The notes: generated from the letters alone by a model not told the origin. Positions 38,301 through 50,553 are shown, numbered from the stretch's first letter. The stretch is 64,000 nt of DNA from Populus alba (GCF_005239225.2 NC_133294.1:20597631-20661630); one strand, 5' to 3'. A program made the numbers and translations.

Positions 38301-39700
38301 TTTTTTATTTATTTTTCCAGTTTATCCATTGAAACATACTTGTATCTGTTTTCATTTTCTTGTCTGTCCGGAATTGGCTACTCAACTATCAGATGCAATT
38401 TCAGATATTTTGTTTGGATGATGAATTGGCAGGGTTTTAGTACATTCTGTACTAGATTGGAAACACTCTATTCTGATCTTTCATCCGTGCTTGGTTATCT
38501 ACTTTTCCTCTTCCCATTCCTCATTTGTTTGCCCCACCTCTCCTTTCACATTCTCTGTTTGATTGCCCGTTTATGCCTTTCTTGTTGAGTTAACCTGATT
38601 GAATAAGAGGAATAATATTCCTTTGAAACTAGTTAAGCCTTCACCTGCTGATTTCAATGATTCACTAGGCTGGCATTACAGTCTCTTAACTGTGGAATAG
38701 CAGATAGGGAAACTGAAATTATGCAATTTCAAATATATTTTTCTTCAGAGATCAACTACATTTGTTCTCTTTGGGCTTGGTTACAATGGTTAATGATAAG
38801 TAATTGGAGGACTTTATGAACCAATTTGGTGAAGACAATGCATGCTGGATGATATGTTATCATACTGGATATTTTTTGGGTTTCAGTTGCTCATTTAAGA
38901 ATCTTGATATGTTTATGGTGGACTTTGTAACAAAGTACTTCAAACTTAATTTTGGGTTTCGCATCAGTCGCTGAAGAGGTTAAGTTTGGTCCTTGACTAG
39001 AGTCAGGATACAAGAAAGAGTATAGTTATTTTATGTCTTTAACTGTAGATTCCATGTGCTCTTCTGCTTGTTCTAACTATTATGGTTTTATTATTGCTTG
39101 TTTCTTCCACTGATTTGATGGATTATTTCCATGGAAGGTGCGAGCCATTTCCGACTTACCCTAGAAGTTATGATTTAGTGCATGCGAAAGGGCTCTTAAC
39201 CCTACAAACCCATCAGCAGCGCAGGTGCACCATGCTGGATCTATTCACTGAGATAGATCGGTTACTTCGTCCAGAGGTACCTAATTCCAACTTTCCTCGC
39301 TTAAGTTTTGTAGCTTGTTTAGTTGTTGTGGCTAAGGTGGAGAATACTTTTAATATCCAAGACAGGACAAATAAACGGTATCCGTTGTTGTTTGTGTCGA
39401 GATCGGAAGCAACGACGCACACATTGGGTTCCGTCATTTTAACTTCATTTTCTTATATCTTTGCACAGTTAGATTTTATGATGTTGTTTGTGTATCAGAA
39501 GAATTTAGAAGGACTGATGTTGGTGATTGGTGCAGGGTTGGGTAATAATCCGCGACACAGCTCCCCTTGTTGAATCAGCAAGAATGCTAACTGCACGGCT
39601 GAAGTGGGATGCACGAGTTATAGAAATCGAAAGTAACAGTGACGATAGACTACTTATCTGCCAGAAACCTTTCTTTAAGAGACAAGGAGTCTCATCATGA
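34683..39700 (+). CDS. QUA2: Putative pectin methyltransferase, QUASIMODO2/TSD2-like (eight exons)
   Basis: This is a Golgi type II membrane protein of the plant DUF248 (PMT) methyltransferase family. QUA2/TSD2 is needed for homogalacturonan synthesis and cell adhesion. Coding exons: 34683-35389, 35470-35602, 36277-36517, 37243-37456, 37674-37849, 37948-38251, 39138-39276 and 39536-39700. All joins are GT-AG, phases close, and the product is 692 aa. A short cytosolic N-terminus precedes one membrane segment at about 85-108. The S-adenosylmethionine-binding motif ILDIGCGYG is at 284-292. A second methyltransferase-like half follows, with NVLDMNAHLGG at about 541-551, EPFPTYPRSYDLVH and RPEGWVIIRDT. 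The N-terminal block DSQMKDKTE and the body match QUA2 (At1g78240) in my memory, more than other PMT members. Intron 2 carries an AT-rich repeat and intron 6 a (CT)n tract. Confidence 0.94.
35930..36150. repeat. AT-rich MITE-like element with (AT)n in QUA2 intron 2
   Basis: The element runs from CATTTGGTATTGTAGTAATG to CACAAAAACAAGTAGGC. The left arm TTAAAGTGTTTTTTCGC and the right arm AAAAAGTGCTTTTGAAACAC are imperfect inverted repeats. An (AT)n run sits at about 35988-36011. The same family occurs at several intergenic sites in the window. Intron 2 is 674 bases, and this element accounts for about a third of it. Confidence 0.55.
38269..38296. repeat. (CT)n microsatellite in QUA2 intron 6
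   Basis: About thirteen CT repeats lie close behind the exon 6 donor site at 38252. Confidence 0.85.
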
Positions 39701-40866
39701 GTTTTTCCGAAGGAAACTCGAGAAAGTTAGATCATACTATTCATATTCATTTTGTCATATGTTAATTAATTATCATGAAGCTTCACATATAAAGGGAGGA
39801 TAAAGAATTTTGAACAGAAAGAAGAAAGCAGAGGAGAGGAAACAAATGGATGATGGTGGTGGAACCAACCACAACTCCTACGAGGCAGCAAGGCTTCCGT
39901 AGGACCATGTAATTACTCAAGTTGAGGTGCTGGGCAAATGAGAAGTATAGAATAGGATTTAATTTAAATTTATTGTCCATTTTTCATGTGATGTCGAATC
40001 TAACACTATACAACCACATGATTAGATTGTGAAGATGATTACAGAATAAGCAAGGTCCTACTTTACTTGATGTGTAGTGTACAAAAATGCTTGTCAGTTC
40101 ATTCATTCATGTGAAGCAATATTTATTTTCTTCATCCTTTTCTTGTCACTTTCGTTTATGCTCTTTTTGTGGTGCTGCAGCACTTTGGAAACTCCATTGC
40201 TAAAATACGCTTCAAGCTCGATCCGCAGCTCGGTTTTCCCCCTCCTCAGTCTTTTTTTCATTATCTGGACCCGAAATAAATTGTTTTTTTCTAAAGAGTT
40301 TTTTCCTTCCCTGCAAGTTCAAGTGTTTTATTTTAAAAAGTTATTTTTTTATAGTTTTTTTTATTTTAAATTATTTTTAAATAATTTTAATGTATTGATA
40401 TCAAAAATAAAATTTTTAAAAATAAAAAAATATTATTTTAATATATTTACAAACAAAAAATACTTTAAAAAACTAACATTATCACAAAAATTAAAATATT
40501 AAACAAAGATATTTTCTTCTTTCTTAAGTCAAAACCATTTCAGAAATTTATTCTAAAAAAAATAAAAATAGATTTGAAATCCTTCCATGTGTTTTGGAAT
40601 TTAAATCATCAAATTTAAAGTAAATGAGCATGATTTAATTGTTTATTAAAAATAATGACACCTTAATTATTATTTTATTTCTATTATTTAATCTAAATTA
40701 TCCAATTCAAATTTAATGATAAAATTTATAACATGATCGGTTTTGTTACATTACGAAAATCAGAGAAAAGATCGTATATTGGAGTTTTTGGCATCGAGGT
40801 AAAAACAAGAAAGAGCTTCCGGTTGATTAATACAATATTTAGAGACATTCCCAGAGTATTCGATAT
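39701..40866. other. 3' flank of QUA2-like gene and AT-rich DNA
   Basis: The first few hundred bases are the presumed 3' untranslated region. AT-rich repeat-family DNA lies at 40320-40505; the open frame at 40077-40502 runs through it and is not coding. The final 100 bases are the upstream region of the tRNA-Tyr gene. Confidence 0.55.
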
Positions 40867-40960
40867 CCGACCTTAGCTCAGTTGGTAGAGCGGAGGACTG
40901 TAGTGGGTAAATATCCTAGTAGCCATCCTTAGGTCGCTGGTTCGAATCCGGCAGGTCGGA
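40867..40960 (+). tRNA. tRNA-Tyr (GTA) with intron
   Basis: The acceptor stem CCGACCT pairs with AGGTCGG, and the discriminator base is A at 40960. The D arm reads TAGCTCAGTTGGTAGAGC and the T arm reads GCTGGTTCGAATCCGGC. The anticodon GTA is at 40900-40902. An intron of about 20 bases, starting TGGGTAAAT, follows the base next to the anticodon. All plant tRNA-Tyr genes are known to carry an intron here. The A and B boxes are intact. Confidence 0.96.
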
Positions 40961-40961
40961 G

Positions 40962-40967
40962 TTTTTT
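40962..40967 (+). terminator. RNA polymerase III terminator of tRNA-Tyr
   Basis: Six T residues start two bases after the tRNA end, a normal Pol III stop signal. Confidence 0.8.
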
Positions 40968-41086
40968 GGATCTCCATGAAGTTTTTCACTTCCATCAAGC
41001 GGCCAAAATCACCTAATCGAAAACCAATCACAGCCATAAGATCTAAACTAACTATTTTGCCGATCCACCTCCAAAAATCATTTTCC

Positions 41087-42301
41087 ATGGCTTGGCGCCT
41101 CTTCCTCTGCAAATCCACCTCCTCCAAAACCCTAACGTCTCATCTCCTCCAAAACCCTACCCCTAACCCCTTTTTATCTCTCTTCTCCTCCCATTTCTCC
41201 ACATCCTTTCTTGTCACCAAAACCCCAAAAAAACACAAGAAAAAACGCGAAAAACCAGAATCCCCACGCACCAGGCTCGTCCAGCACCCCTCCACCCGGA
41301 TTCCTCAATTTGAGTCTCTCCTCGAACGCGACTCTTACTTTCGTTTCCTCACTAAATCCAAACAATTCCTCTCTCAACAACCAGAACGCATTCTCCGCCT
41401 TGACGACGCTGGAAAGCTCCATCAAGAACTTGGTTTCCCTCGCGGCCGCAAAATCCACCGCTTCCTCCAACGCCACCCTCTCATTTTCCAAACTTATCGC
41501 CACACCGATAACAAATTGTGGGTGGGCTTTACAGATTTTATGGAGGAATTGCTGGAAGAAGAGAAGGAAATTATGGATTCAATGGAGAGTGATCGCGTTA
41601 ATAAGGTGCGTAAACTGTTGATGATGTCGAAGAATAAAAGGATTCCTTTGAGTAAAATTCATCATTGTCGGTTATTGCTTGGAATTCCTGATGATTTTAG
41701 AGATAGAATCGCTAAATATCCTGATTACTTTAGAATTGTTGTTGAGAGTGATGGGAAGAGGATTTTAGAATTAGTGAATTGGGATCCGAGTTTGGCGGTG
41801 AGTAAATTGGAAAAAGAGTTTATGGTTAACGAGGAGAAGGCGAAAAGGGCGTTTAAGTTTCCTGTAAAGCATGGGAAGGATTTGGATTTGGAGGTGGAGG
41901 ATACGAGGAGGTTGAATTTATTGAATACATTGCCATTGGTTTCGCCGTATAGTGATGGAGAAAGATTGGAGTTATGGAGCTTAGAGGCGGAGAAGTATAG
42001 GGTAGGGATTTTGCATGAGTTTTTGAGCTTGACTTTGGAGAAGAGGGCTTCGATCCATCATATTGTGGAATTCAAGGAGGAGTTGTGCTTGACTAAACAT
42101 ACGTATGATATGCTTAAGAAGCAGCCCCGTACATTTTATCTTGCGGGGACAGAGATGAATTGGGTTGTGTTTTTGAAAGATGCTTATGATGAGAATGGGG
42201 GTTTGATTGACAAGGATTCACAGGTGATTTTCAATGAGAAACTGTACAAGTATGCTCAAATGAAGGAAGGGGAATTGGATTCAAGTGTACGGAAGAGTTG
42301 A
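41087..42301 (+). CDS. PORR-domain organelle RNA-binding protein (single exon)
   Basis: This is a plant organelle RNA recognition (PORR, DUF860) protein; family members bind organelle introns and support group II intron splicing. The chosen start is the ATG of MAWRLFLCK at 41087, giving 404 aa with no intron. An upstream in-frame ATG at 40976 would add 37 residues but lies only 15 bases after the tRNA-Tyr gene. The first 45 residues are rich in Ser, Thr, Leu and Phe with few acidic residues, as expected of a mitochondrial or plastid transit peptide. The PORR region covers about residues 60-390 and includes FLQRHPLIFQTY, RIPLSKIHHCR, YPDYFRIV, YSDGERLELWS and TYDMLKKQPRTFYLAG. The frame stops at 42301, but an open reading frame in the +1 frame continues to 42368 with a coding-looking tail (see findings). 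Relatives are often misnamed 'ubiquitin carboxyl-terminal hydrolase family'. Confidence 0.92.
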   Translation: MAWRLFLCKSTSSKTLTSHLLQNPTPNPFLSLFSSHFSTSFLVTKTPKKHKKKREKPESPRTRLVQHPSTRIPQFESLLERDSYFRFLTKSKQFLSQQPERILRLDDAGKLHQELGFPRGRKIHRFLQRHPLIFQTYRHTDNKLWVGFTDFMEELLEEEKEIMDSMESDRVNKVRKLLMMSKNKRIPLSKIHHCRLLLGIPDDFRDRIAKYPDYFRIVVESDGKRILELVNWDPSLAVSKLEKEFMVNEEKAKRAFKFPVKHGKDLDLEVEDTRRLNLLNTLPLVSPYSDGERLELWSLEAEKYRVGILHEFLSLTLEKRASIHHIVEFKEELCLTKHTYDMLKKQPRTFYLAGTEMNWVVFLKDAYDENGGLIDKDSQVIFNEKLYKYAQMKEGELDSSVRKS

Positions 42302-42368
42302 CTTCATTGGTGAATCCCAACTTGTTCTTGATGTCATGGAGAGGAGAGGGTTTTTGCTGGCAGAATAG

Positions 42369-43366
42369 AAATCGTGACTCTTCTTGAGTACTGATATGGA
42401 TCAAAACCGCAGTGACATTTTTTGCACATACGTGAAGAAATATGACATCTTCCTGTCGATCCGTGATGAATGTGTCTTCTGTATGTGTTATCCTTTTGAT
42501 AACCCTGTATTCTGCAATCCATATAGAATGAAACTCTTTGCGTTTTTCTGGAATCCTGACTTTATTCGGTTCATTTTATTACATTATAAGCAGCAATCTG
42601 AGGATTTTAATTTGAAAGCAGTTGCCCCATTGCTGATGAACCCAACCCGCTTTTCCCTAAAAGATCATTGATGATTGATGTCCTAATCATATTCAGTTAT
42701 GATCCTCTTGACTCCATAATCTCATTGAATCTTTTCGTGCAAGGCTTGAGTCGACAGTAGTAGAAAGTTATGGTGGCATGATTTTATATTGCAGACTTCC
42801 GCCATTTGAGTTTTCACTTATTTATTGTCAATGGCCCGGCAAATACGGTGCCGTTTCTCTTTTCCTAGAATGGTTCGCCGGGAATGATTTTAAGGTCCTG
42901 GGTTCTGAAAATTACAAACATTCATTATCAGGGTCAATTTTTGTGCCTCGCAACGGCAGTTTCTATTACCTATATTATTCTCCTTTTCAACATCTCATTC
43001 TCACCATAAATAAATAAATAAAAAGGGTTCAACTGCCCAAACCACTACCACCACCACAAAACAGATACAAATGAACAAAACAAGAAATTTCCCATTGAAC
43101 GCGGAAAGTAGTGTCCCTCTTGAAAGCAGTCTTCGGGGGAAAAAAAAAAACGCCCTTCGTTTACTATAAGTGTTTTAAGGAAGTGTGACCATGCCACACC
43201 AACCCTCAGCCAAAAAGCCGTGGAGAGAGAGAGAGAGAGAGAGAGTTCACAGAGAGATCAAGGATAAGTAATTCGACTCATTCCTATCCAGCGAAGTTAA
43301 AAGCAGTTTCGAAAACTGATGACAAATTATTAAAAAAAAAAAAAACTTCTCAGAATGGGATCGCGA
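42369..43366. other. Convergent intergenic space between the PORR and LRR genes
   Basis: The PORR gene (+) and the LRR gene (-) converge here, so most of this stretch is probably their two 3' untranslated regions. A (GA)n tract lies at about 43224-43245. Open frames at 42384-42671 and 42778-43017 show no recognisable protein. Confidence 0.5.
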
Positions 43367-45715
43367 TTAACGGGATGAAGAGGCATGTGCAGAGGACATT
43401 GTCTTTAGGTGATGTGTCCGGCTCTTTGACCTGTCCCTGCTTTTTTGCGCACCCCCAACGCTGCCTCTTTGCATACTGGAGATTGAACTGCTAGAGGTCA
43501 CTCTCTTCACTGCTTTTCTCCGATAGCTCCTGCTGCTGCTGTTTCCAAGGGCGGCTCTGGCAACGCTATCTGCGATAACTTCTCGTGCTCTCTGAGGTTT
43601 AATGGGTTGCTTGTTCAGATACACTAGCTTAGGGAGGAGGCCACAAATTGCCTTACGAAGCTGGTCATCACTGATGTTGCTCTGAATTGGATTGCCCAAC
43701 AGATTCAGAGCTTGCAGTGAGTTGTAGTTCGCAACAAGCTGGCCCAGAGCTTTTGTTGTTGTTATCTTGTTAAAGCTCAAGTCCAAGACTGTAAGCTTCA
43801 GGAGCCTGTGCAGCCCCTCAGCATCACTAGTCTTGTTCCCAGCAAGATAGAGTTCCTTGATTATTGTACAGTTCGACAACCCTGATATAATGCAAATCCA
43901 GAATCAACACATAGAACCATATAACTGAGGAAATATTATTTCCCAGGAAAAACACTGCATGATTTAAAATGACTCTGCTAGCATGAGATTCATTAGAAAT
44001 AATTACCTTGTCCAATTCGAGAAATGCGATTGTAACTGAGATCGAGTACCCGCAGTCGGGTAAGTTCTCTAAGTCCTTCAATGCTGTTGATCTTGTTTCT
44101 CGATAGGTTGAGTGTGTGTAGGCCCTTTGGCAATGATCCTGGGGTAATTTGGACTGCAAAAGGGGGAAGAACAAACGAAGCTTAGTTGTCACCAATATGT
44201 TCCTTTAACAATTGACAGTTTTCTTCTGCTAAAAGCATACCTATGAAGTTGTTTGACAAGTTAACAGATCGAAGACTGGAGAAACGTGATGTGGTGGGAA
44301 TAGCTTTTAAGCCATTGCCTGAGATGTGGGCAACAGTTGAGGAAGAATTAAGCGATTGGATCACACTATTGGCATGCAAAATCTCCACTGAGAGATTAAA
44401 ATCTGGGCGTGTCATGGCTCTTCTTGGTGATCTACCGGTATCGGGAGAGGGTGGGAAGACAATGTCGTCGTCACCCCTAACATCATTGTTATTATCATAA
44501 GCATCAAGAGGAGAGGGATGGGTCTCAAGATCCTTGACCCATTCATCCACTCTTGAAAATGGGGATGATTCTACTGAGAAAGCAACCCACTGATTCTGGG
44601 GCCACAGACCAGAAATCCCAGCATGAAAGCTATTCCAGCTGTGTCTGTCCTCTTCATTGTTGTTATGGCCCTTGTCCATTGACTTTACTGTGAATGACCC
44701 AGGTGATTGCATTTTACTCATGGCTCTGTTGGGTTCAAGTGTATCTGATGAATAACCGCCTTGCTGACTCACAAGTTTACTTACAGCCGGTTGCAGTGAT
44801 TTTACAAACAAAGGTTTGTGAAGGTTTCTGTGGCTCCAGAGGAACAATTTCCACCACAGCCTTCTACTCCTAGAGGGTAGAACTTGGCTGGAAGAGTGCT
44901 TCTTTAACATCACTCTGTCAGCACTGCGACGGCTTATTACAGATGTCGGGCTGCTGGGATCTCTTACTTTCTCAGCCAGTCCCTGCAATTCTTCAGAATA
45001 CTGAGACGTTAAAGGGAACTGAGCAACAATTTTCCTTAGTACTTTGCTTGTTTCCAGATTAGAACAGGACCGTTTAAGCTTAGGCGGACCCCAGAACTCA
45101 TCCTTCCCGATCCCAGGATCACTAACATGTCCACTTTGTATCAAATCAATACCCTTTTCATCAACTTTTTTCTCAGCTTTCTCTGCATGTTGTTCATTGC
45201 CCGTGGTGTCAAGCGGATGAGAGGAATCCAGTTTCATATTTCTTGGAAAAGACACTTCACCGGAAATGGCCGCATGGGATTGGAGATCAAAGTTAGATAA
45301 GTCCCTCTTCAATGAAACATTGTCTTCTTGCTCATCTTCTCCTTCATAAGCTACTTCTGCTGCTTCATCCACAACAGGGCTCTCATGGCTCAGCACCTGG
45401 ACATTGATTGAATCCTTCTGAACATCGAAAGGTACTGACACGCTAAAAGATGTGGTTTTCAATTCATCGCTTTCAAAAGTTTCCACCGGATGTTCAAGCT
45501 TGATTTTCAGGGTTTTAAGCGCCGTGTCAAAGTCGGCTGTTCTTGACGATTGCTTATCAATCTAAAATCCAACAAAAATAAAGTTAAAGGGAGCAGATCA
45601 GAAGCTCCAAAAAAAAAAGTCAGACAGCAAAATTTACACAATCCTCATTCCAATCAATTATCACCTTCTCTTTCTTCTTCATCCCCATCAGAACAGAACA
45701 GCAGTTGAATTTCAT
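43367..45715 (-). CDS. Leucine-rich-repeat protein, SDS22 / outer-arm dynein light chain 1-like (four exons)
   Basis: Exons: 45715-45665, 45561-44241, 44153-44007 and 43881-43367. Phases close to 677 aa. The start is the ATG of MKFNCCSVLMGM at 45715, joined to IDKQSSRTADFD. The first 420 residues are polar and probably unstructured, with SPRR and RSRRLWWKLFLWSHRNLHK as a notable basic aromatic patch. SDS22-type repeats follow from about residue 420 (SSLRSVNLSNNFI, GLHTLNLSRNKINSIEGL, RLRVLDLSYNRISRI, IKELYLAGNK, LTVLDLSFNKI, LQALNLLGNPI), then a cap ending LPKLVYLNKQP. The tail is basic and serine-rich. Plants lack axonemal dynein, so the 'dynein light chain' name reflects repeat similarity only. 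The Arabidopsis relative At1g78230 sits next to QUA2, which matches the neighbourhood here. The leader probably has a further exon near 46563-46580. Confidence 0.9.
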
Positions 45716-46600
45716 CTTTTTGGAAAAAAATGGCCAAACTCTAATTTCCTCAATAGAAGCCCAAACTTATGCACTCCTGATTTATCTTTTTCTCCTTGTT
45801 ATTCTATTCTGCTGCTTCTTCTTCTATCCCGTTGATGTTTACATCTCTAACTAATGCAGAGTAGACCAGATACAAGCTGATTGAGTCATCAAATGTTAAC
45901 CGTAATCAACGGGTAGTCGCCAAACCGATGACCAGGCGTAATAGCATATTAATAATGACGAGAATGATGTTCGAGGACACGGAGACAAAGGTTGAACACT
46001 CGCTCCGGTTTGAGGAAATATCACTCGATAGTCGGCCAGAGTTTTATAAGCAGTAGCTTCTCTAGAAGCTTCTCAAAATCTTTCTTGAAAACTTACCCTG
46101 CAATATGTATGTTGCGAAAAATCCAGTTAAACAAAACAAGACACGAAAGAAAACTCCAGACACCCCATTACACTATGATCAAGTTCCAAAATACCTTTGA
46201 CAGGGAATTTCTGAAAAAAACCCATCAGCCTTTGTAAGAATAAGGGAATTGTTATACACTGTATATTTCATTTTGCAGTTACAGTATTATGTATTACATG
46301 AGGAAGCAAAACATGATCCTATATCTCAGCTAACAATTGCTGAATATCTGTTAATGATTCCAAAGATCAAGCTGAAATATATATGCTAATAACTGTACAA
46401 TAATCTATAGATGGAAGGTGAATATATGCTGCTAATAGCCTTTCTCATTCATCCATCAATTAAAGATGATTCAAAACGAGCACTTGTATGCACAGTTAGA
46501 TAATTCTTTCTTCTATATATAAAGCAAATTGTGCAACGAAGAAAGAAAGAGTAGAAATGATACCTGTTGAAGCTGAACAGGAAGCTGGGAGGAATATACA
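45716..46600 (-). other. Leader and promoter region of the LRR gene
   Basis: On the minus strand a donor-like CAACAG/GTATCA lies at about 46562, consistent with a 5' untranslated exon just above it and a leader intron of up to 0.8 kb. No protein-coding frame is supported. Confidence 0.35.
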
Positions 46601-48593
46601 GTTTCGGTTTAGAACCTTGAGAGAATATACCAAGAATATCAAGCTAGTTTACTTTTAACCAAGAAACACAAAACTAATGGAGAATTGTATCAAAGTGCGT
46701 TGCTCGTGTGGCAGTGGGTGCTGGGGGCAACTGGCAGGAAGGAGGGGGCCCCGAAATATCACCACAAGCTATTTTTCGTATTTGGTGCCGTGCAGAAGAG
46801 CACAAGACAAGTACACGCAAGTTGCACGGCTTTCGTGTAAACAAACCTACGACTCTCATTCTCTTGTAAGAAATAAATATTCGAAATTAAAGGACATTAT
46901 ACCCATAAAAGAATTTTTCCATCTCATTTCTTACCAGCGACACCACGACCTCTGGTATATAAAAATAAAATAAAAATATTTTATTTTTATATCATTATTA
47001 ATTTTAAAATTTATGAAATTAATTAAGAAACAATCAAACAGATAACTGTCACCCCCGATTAGAAAAAAAAAATTATTTACCTACCATTTAGACATGTCAT
47101 AAGAAAACAAAACGCACTATTCATTGCGTTTTTTTATATTCAATGATCGGATTTTATTGAGGCCATCAAGAATCAAGATTGCGTTTTTTTTTAATATAAA
47201 TAAATAAACAGATCTATATGAGGTTAGTTGTTAGTTTTTGAAGAAAAAATCTCTTAAGACGAAATGTAAATAATTATATTGATGTATTTGTAAAGATCTT
47301 TCGAAAGGGGAAAAAAAAAAAAAAAAAGAGTTTTACATGTTATGGCTGTCAAATAGATTCAGACATTCCAAATTCTACTTGATTGTCGTGATTCTTGACT
47401 TTTAATGCTTTAAGCCTGCGGTTGAAGATTATCTGCACATCCTTATTTTGCGACAGGCTGAAATAGGGTTGCGGGTCTCACATCACAGAACAAAACCCAC
47501 GACCTGTTCAGCATGTCGGCCCTACTCTTGTACATGTGCCTTCTCTGGATTTTTAAGAATTATATATTTTCATATTTGATAAATTAAATAATAAACACAC
47601 GTAACTACATGGCATGTAAAAGCACTCTCTTCTATTCAATCCTTTACAGATGGAGTTTTGATGAATTTTTATATACTTAGTTTATATGTATTGTTCAATT
47701 GTGTCTTAATTTTTTTTATTAATGTTTAATAAATTATTTTATTTCTAATAAAGAAACAAATTCAAATATCCATTGATTTTGATTAAATGTTGGTATTCAA
47801 AATTTCAATTAATTTGGCATAAAACTTGATAATTATTAATTAAAATATTTGATTTTTTCTATTTATGGATTATATAAACAATTATAAATTCACTACGGCC
47901 AAAACTAAGAAGATATATCTCTGCTTGTAATTCAATATATAATAATTAATGTTTGTATTTATATTTGATGAGGTTTGAACTTACTCAATTGGCTTAAAAG
48001 CCAAGTTGACATCTTAGTTAATAAATTAATCTCGGTTGTGTTGATTTGAATCGTTTTTCTTTGTTAAGGTGGCTGGTGAATAATATCTGATATCTGTAAA
48101 AAAAATTCTCTTTTTGTAAATTTGAAGACTCTCTAATGTCTGGATAAGTATCATTTAAAAGAAAAATACAATTATCTTTTATAGAAAAATAAATATACAA
48201 TAAGGAGGGGGGAAAACCTCTTATTTTATAGATATTTTAATCCCTTTTATAGTCTATAAGGCTTATCTCTTATTCTTTTTCAAGAGAAAGATGTTAAAGT
48301 GTAACTCATATATCTCTGACTTATCATTATAAAATATTTATGACTTGTTATGGAAGTAAAATATATATGACTTATCAAACTAAAATATCTCTGACTTGTT
48401 AAAATAATTATGAAGTCCAAGATTCTTTAAAGTTAAAAAAAAAAGATTATAGACTCGGCGTTTAGCTAAGCCTGGTTATGTTGAGTATGGTAGATCACTA
48501 ACTCACATATATCTAGGCTTAGCACTTGATTGAACCTAGCGATAATGAGTTATTATCTTATTTTTTGTTACTCTTTTAGAAAAGAGGATACAC

Positions 48594-48596
<3 letters not shown>

Positions 48597-48637
<41 letters not shown>
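48597..48637. repeat. (TA)n microsatellite
   Basis: About twenty AT dinucleotides in a row within AT-rich intergenic DNA. Confidence 0.9.
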
Positions 48638-48638
<1 letters not shown>

Positions 48639-48959
48639 TCAGTAGCCCCCCAAATCTTGGGTGTTATTGTTTTCTTGTTTTTTGTTGGGTTTTTTTATGG
48701 GCTAATTCTTTAAATTTATACTTTTTTCTCGATCTCTTCCTTCAATAATTGAAATGTTTTTTTAGCAATTTATAAGATTATAGTTGCTTTTTTATTTCAT
48801 TTCTTTAATTTTTTTTTCCTTTTGAATATGGTTCTCAATCTTTTTATTGTTATTTGTGTTATTTGAGATAAATTATTGAATTTATTTGTATTTTTTTCTC
48901 TAGGATTTTCTACTAATTTTTTTAGAATGACTCAAATTTTCTCGGGTCTCTTGAATTTG

Positions 48960-49960
48960 TTGTTCTTTGCTAAATTTACTTTACGGGTAATCAATATTGA
49001 ATTGGTTAGAAATTAAACTTTTTGATTTGACCCAAATGTAAAATTTAATGGGTTGCGAATTTCAGATATTTGCCAAGGTTTATAAGGTTCACTTGAGTTT
49101 TCTTGTTTTTTTTTTCCTTTTTAAAAGTTGATGTTTTTTTAGTTTTATTATTCAACATTTTATATCATCAATGATTAGGCTTTGTTTTTTTCTCTATCTA
49201 CTTTTTATAAGATTTTTCTAACCGTGCTTTTTTAATGGTTTCCAATATTTTTTTTGTTTGTTTGTCCATATGTTAGTATTTTTTTTTTGGTTGAGTCTAA
49301 GCCCTGAATCATGTTTTTTATTTAAAAAAAAAATTAAAACACGTGTGTGTCATAAATTTACAAATGTTCTTCAATTTCACCTTTTTTTTTTCATTTTCTT
49401 ATTTTTCAAATTCAGTCCCTATTTTTTTTGCTATTTTTTATTTGGGATCATTTTTCATCATCCATGGATGTTTTTTTTCAAATCTGATCCTCATTATTTT
49501 TATTTTTATTTTTTTCAAATTTCTAATTTTTTTTTTATGATTTTATCTTTCAAAGTTATATTGGTTGAAAATTAACATTTTTTTATTCAATCCAGGATTA
49601 AATTTCATGATTTGCGAGTTTTAGAGATTAGACTAAGTTTATGAGGCTTGCTTGTTTTTTTTTTCTTTTTTTTAAGTTGTTTTTTTTTTTTTAGAGTTTT
49701 ACTTTGTTAATCCTTTTGTTTTATTTTTATGAGGTTAATTTCAAGTTCATGACTAGAGTTATATTTTTTATATGTATATTGACTTTTTTTTTTTATCATT
49801 TTTATTTTTTGTATTTCATCATTCGATATTTAATGTATTGAAAATTAATCTTTATGCTTTTTTTCTTTTTTATTTCAAATGGTTTTTTATATGAGGTTAT
49901 TCTAATTTTATTTTAATTGTCACTTAGTTTTTGAGTTAACTTCATTTAACTAAGGATTTT
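48960..49960. repeat. T-rich block of the Populus dispersed repeat
   Basis: Two units at about 49010-49180 and 49570-49730 share 'AAAATTTAATGGGTTGCGAATTTCAGA' / 'AAATTTCATGATTTGCGAGTTTTAGA'-like segments, followed by TTTATAAGGTTCACTTG / TTTATGAGGCTTGCTTG and a T run. They resemble the blocks at 28240 and 62060. Confidence 0.5.
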
Positions 49961-50553
49961 TTTTTTTTTTTTTTGCATCCTTCAACATTATGTTCTTTAA
50001 TACTCCAAGGGCTCATACTAGGTTTTTTTTTTAATATTTTTTTGCTACTATTTTATTTATATTATTTAAATAATCAGTCTAAAGTAGACTTGAGTCTCGT
50101 TTTTCTTTCCCTTAATATTTTCTTTCATGTAGATAAAGAATTTGACTGGCCCGCGAGGGATAATGGGCCACAAATCTAGTTACCACTGTAGATTTCATTT
50201 CATGCGAGTGAGATGGAACTGACCCGACCCGACATGGCGATTCCTAGAACTCTATGGCTGTAGAGTTGCCACGCATTAACAATCACACATTTGATATTCC
50301 CGAATCCCGATCTTACCTGTATCCAAATTCAATTAGGCCCATTGAGATTAAGCATTGGATGTTCTCTTCGAATCATCGACGGTTAGACGGAAGGTACCTC
50401 AATAGCACACACTAGGCCTACCCCCAATAACCTAGCCCAGATACAAACCCCCAGCCCTAACTTTGCTCCAATATCAAAAGTAAATATACACGCGTCACAA
50501 TTCCACATGATGTTCATGTAAGAATCACTTCGACCAGGTCACGCAAACAAAAA

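Noticed and set aside
40077..40502. Open frame of 141 codons, rich in Phe and Leu
   Set aside because: It runs through T-rich, repeat-family DNA, so its hydrophobic product reflects base composition.
43367..45715. Reading the LRR gene as an axonemal dynein light chain
   Set aside because: Flowering plants have no axonemal dynein; only the SDS22-type repeats are shared, and the long N-terminus is unrelated.
49258..49575. Open frames of 65-105 codons that look like membrane proteins
   Set aside because: They are translations of T runs inside a degenerate dispersed repeat.
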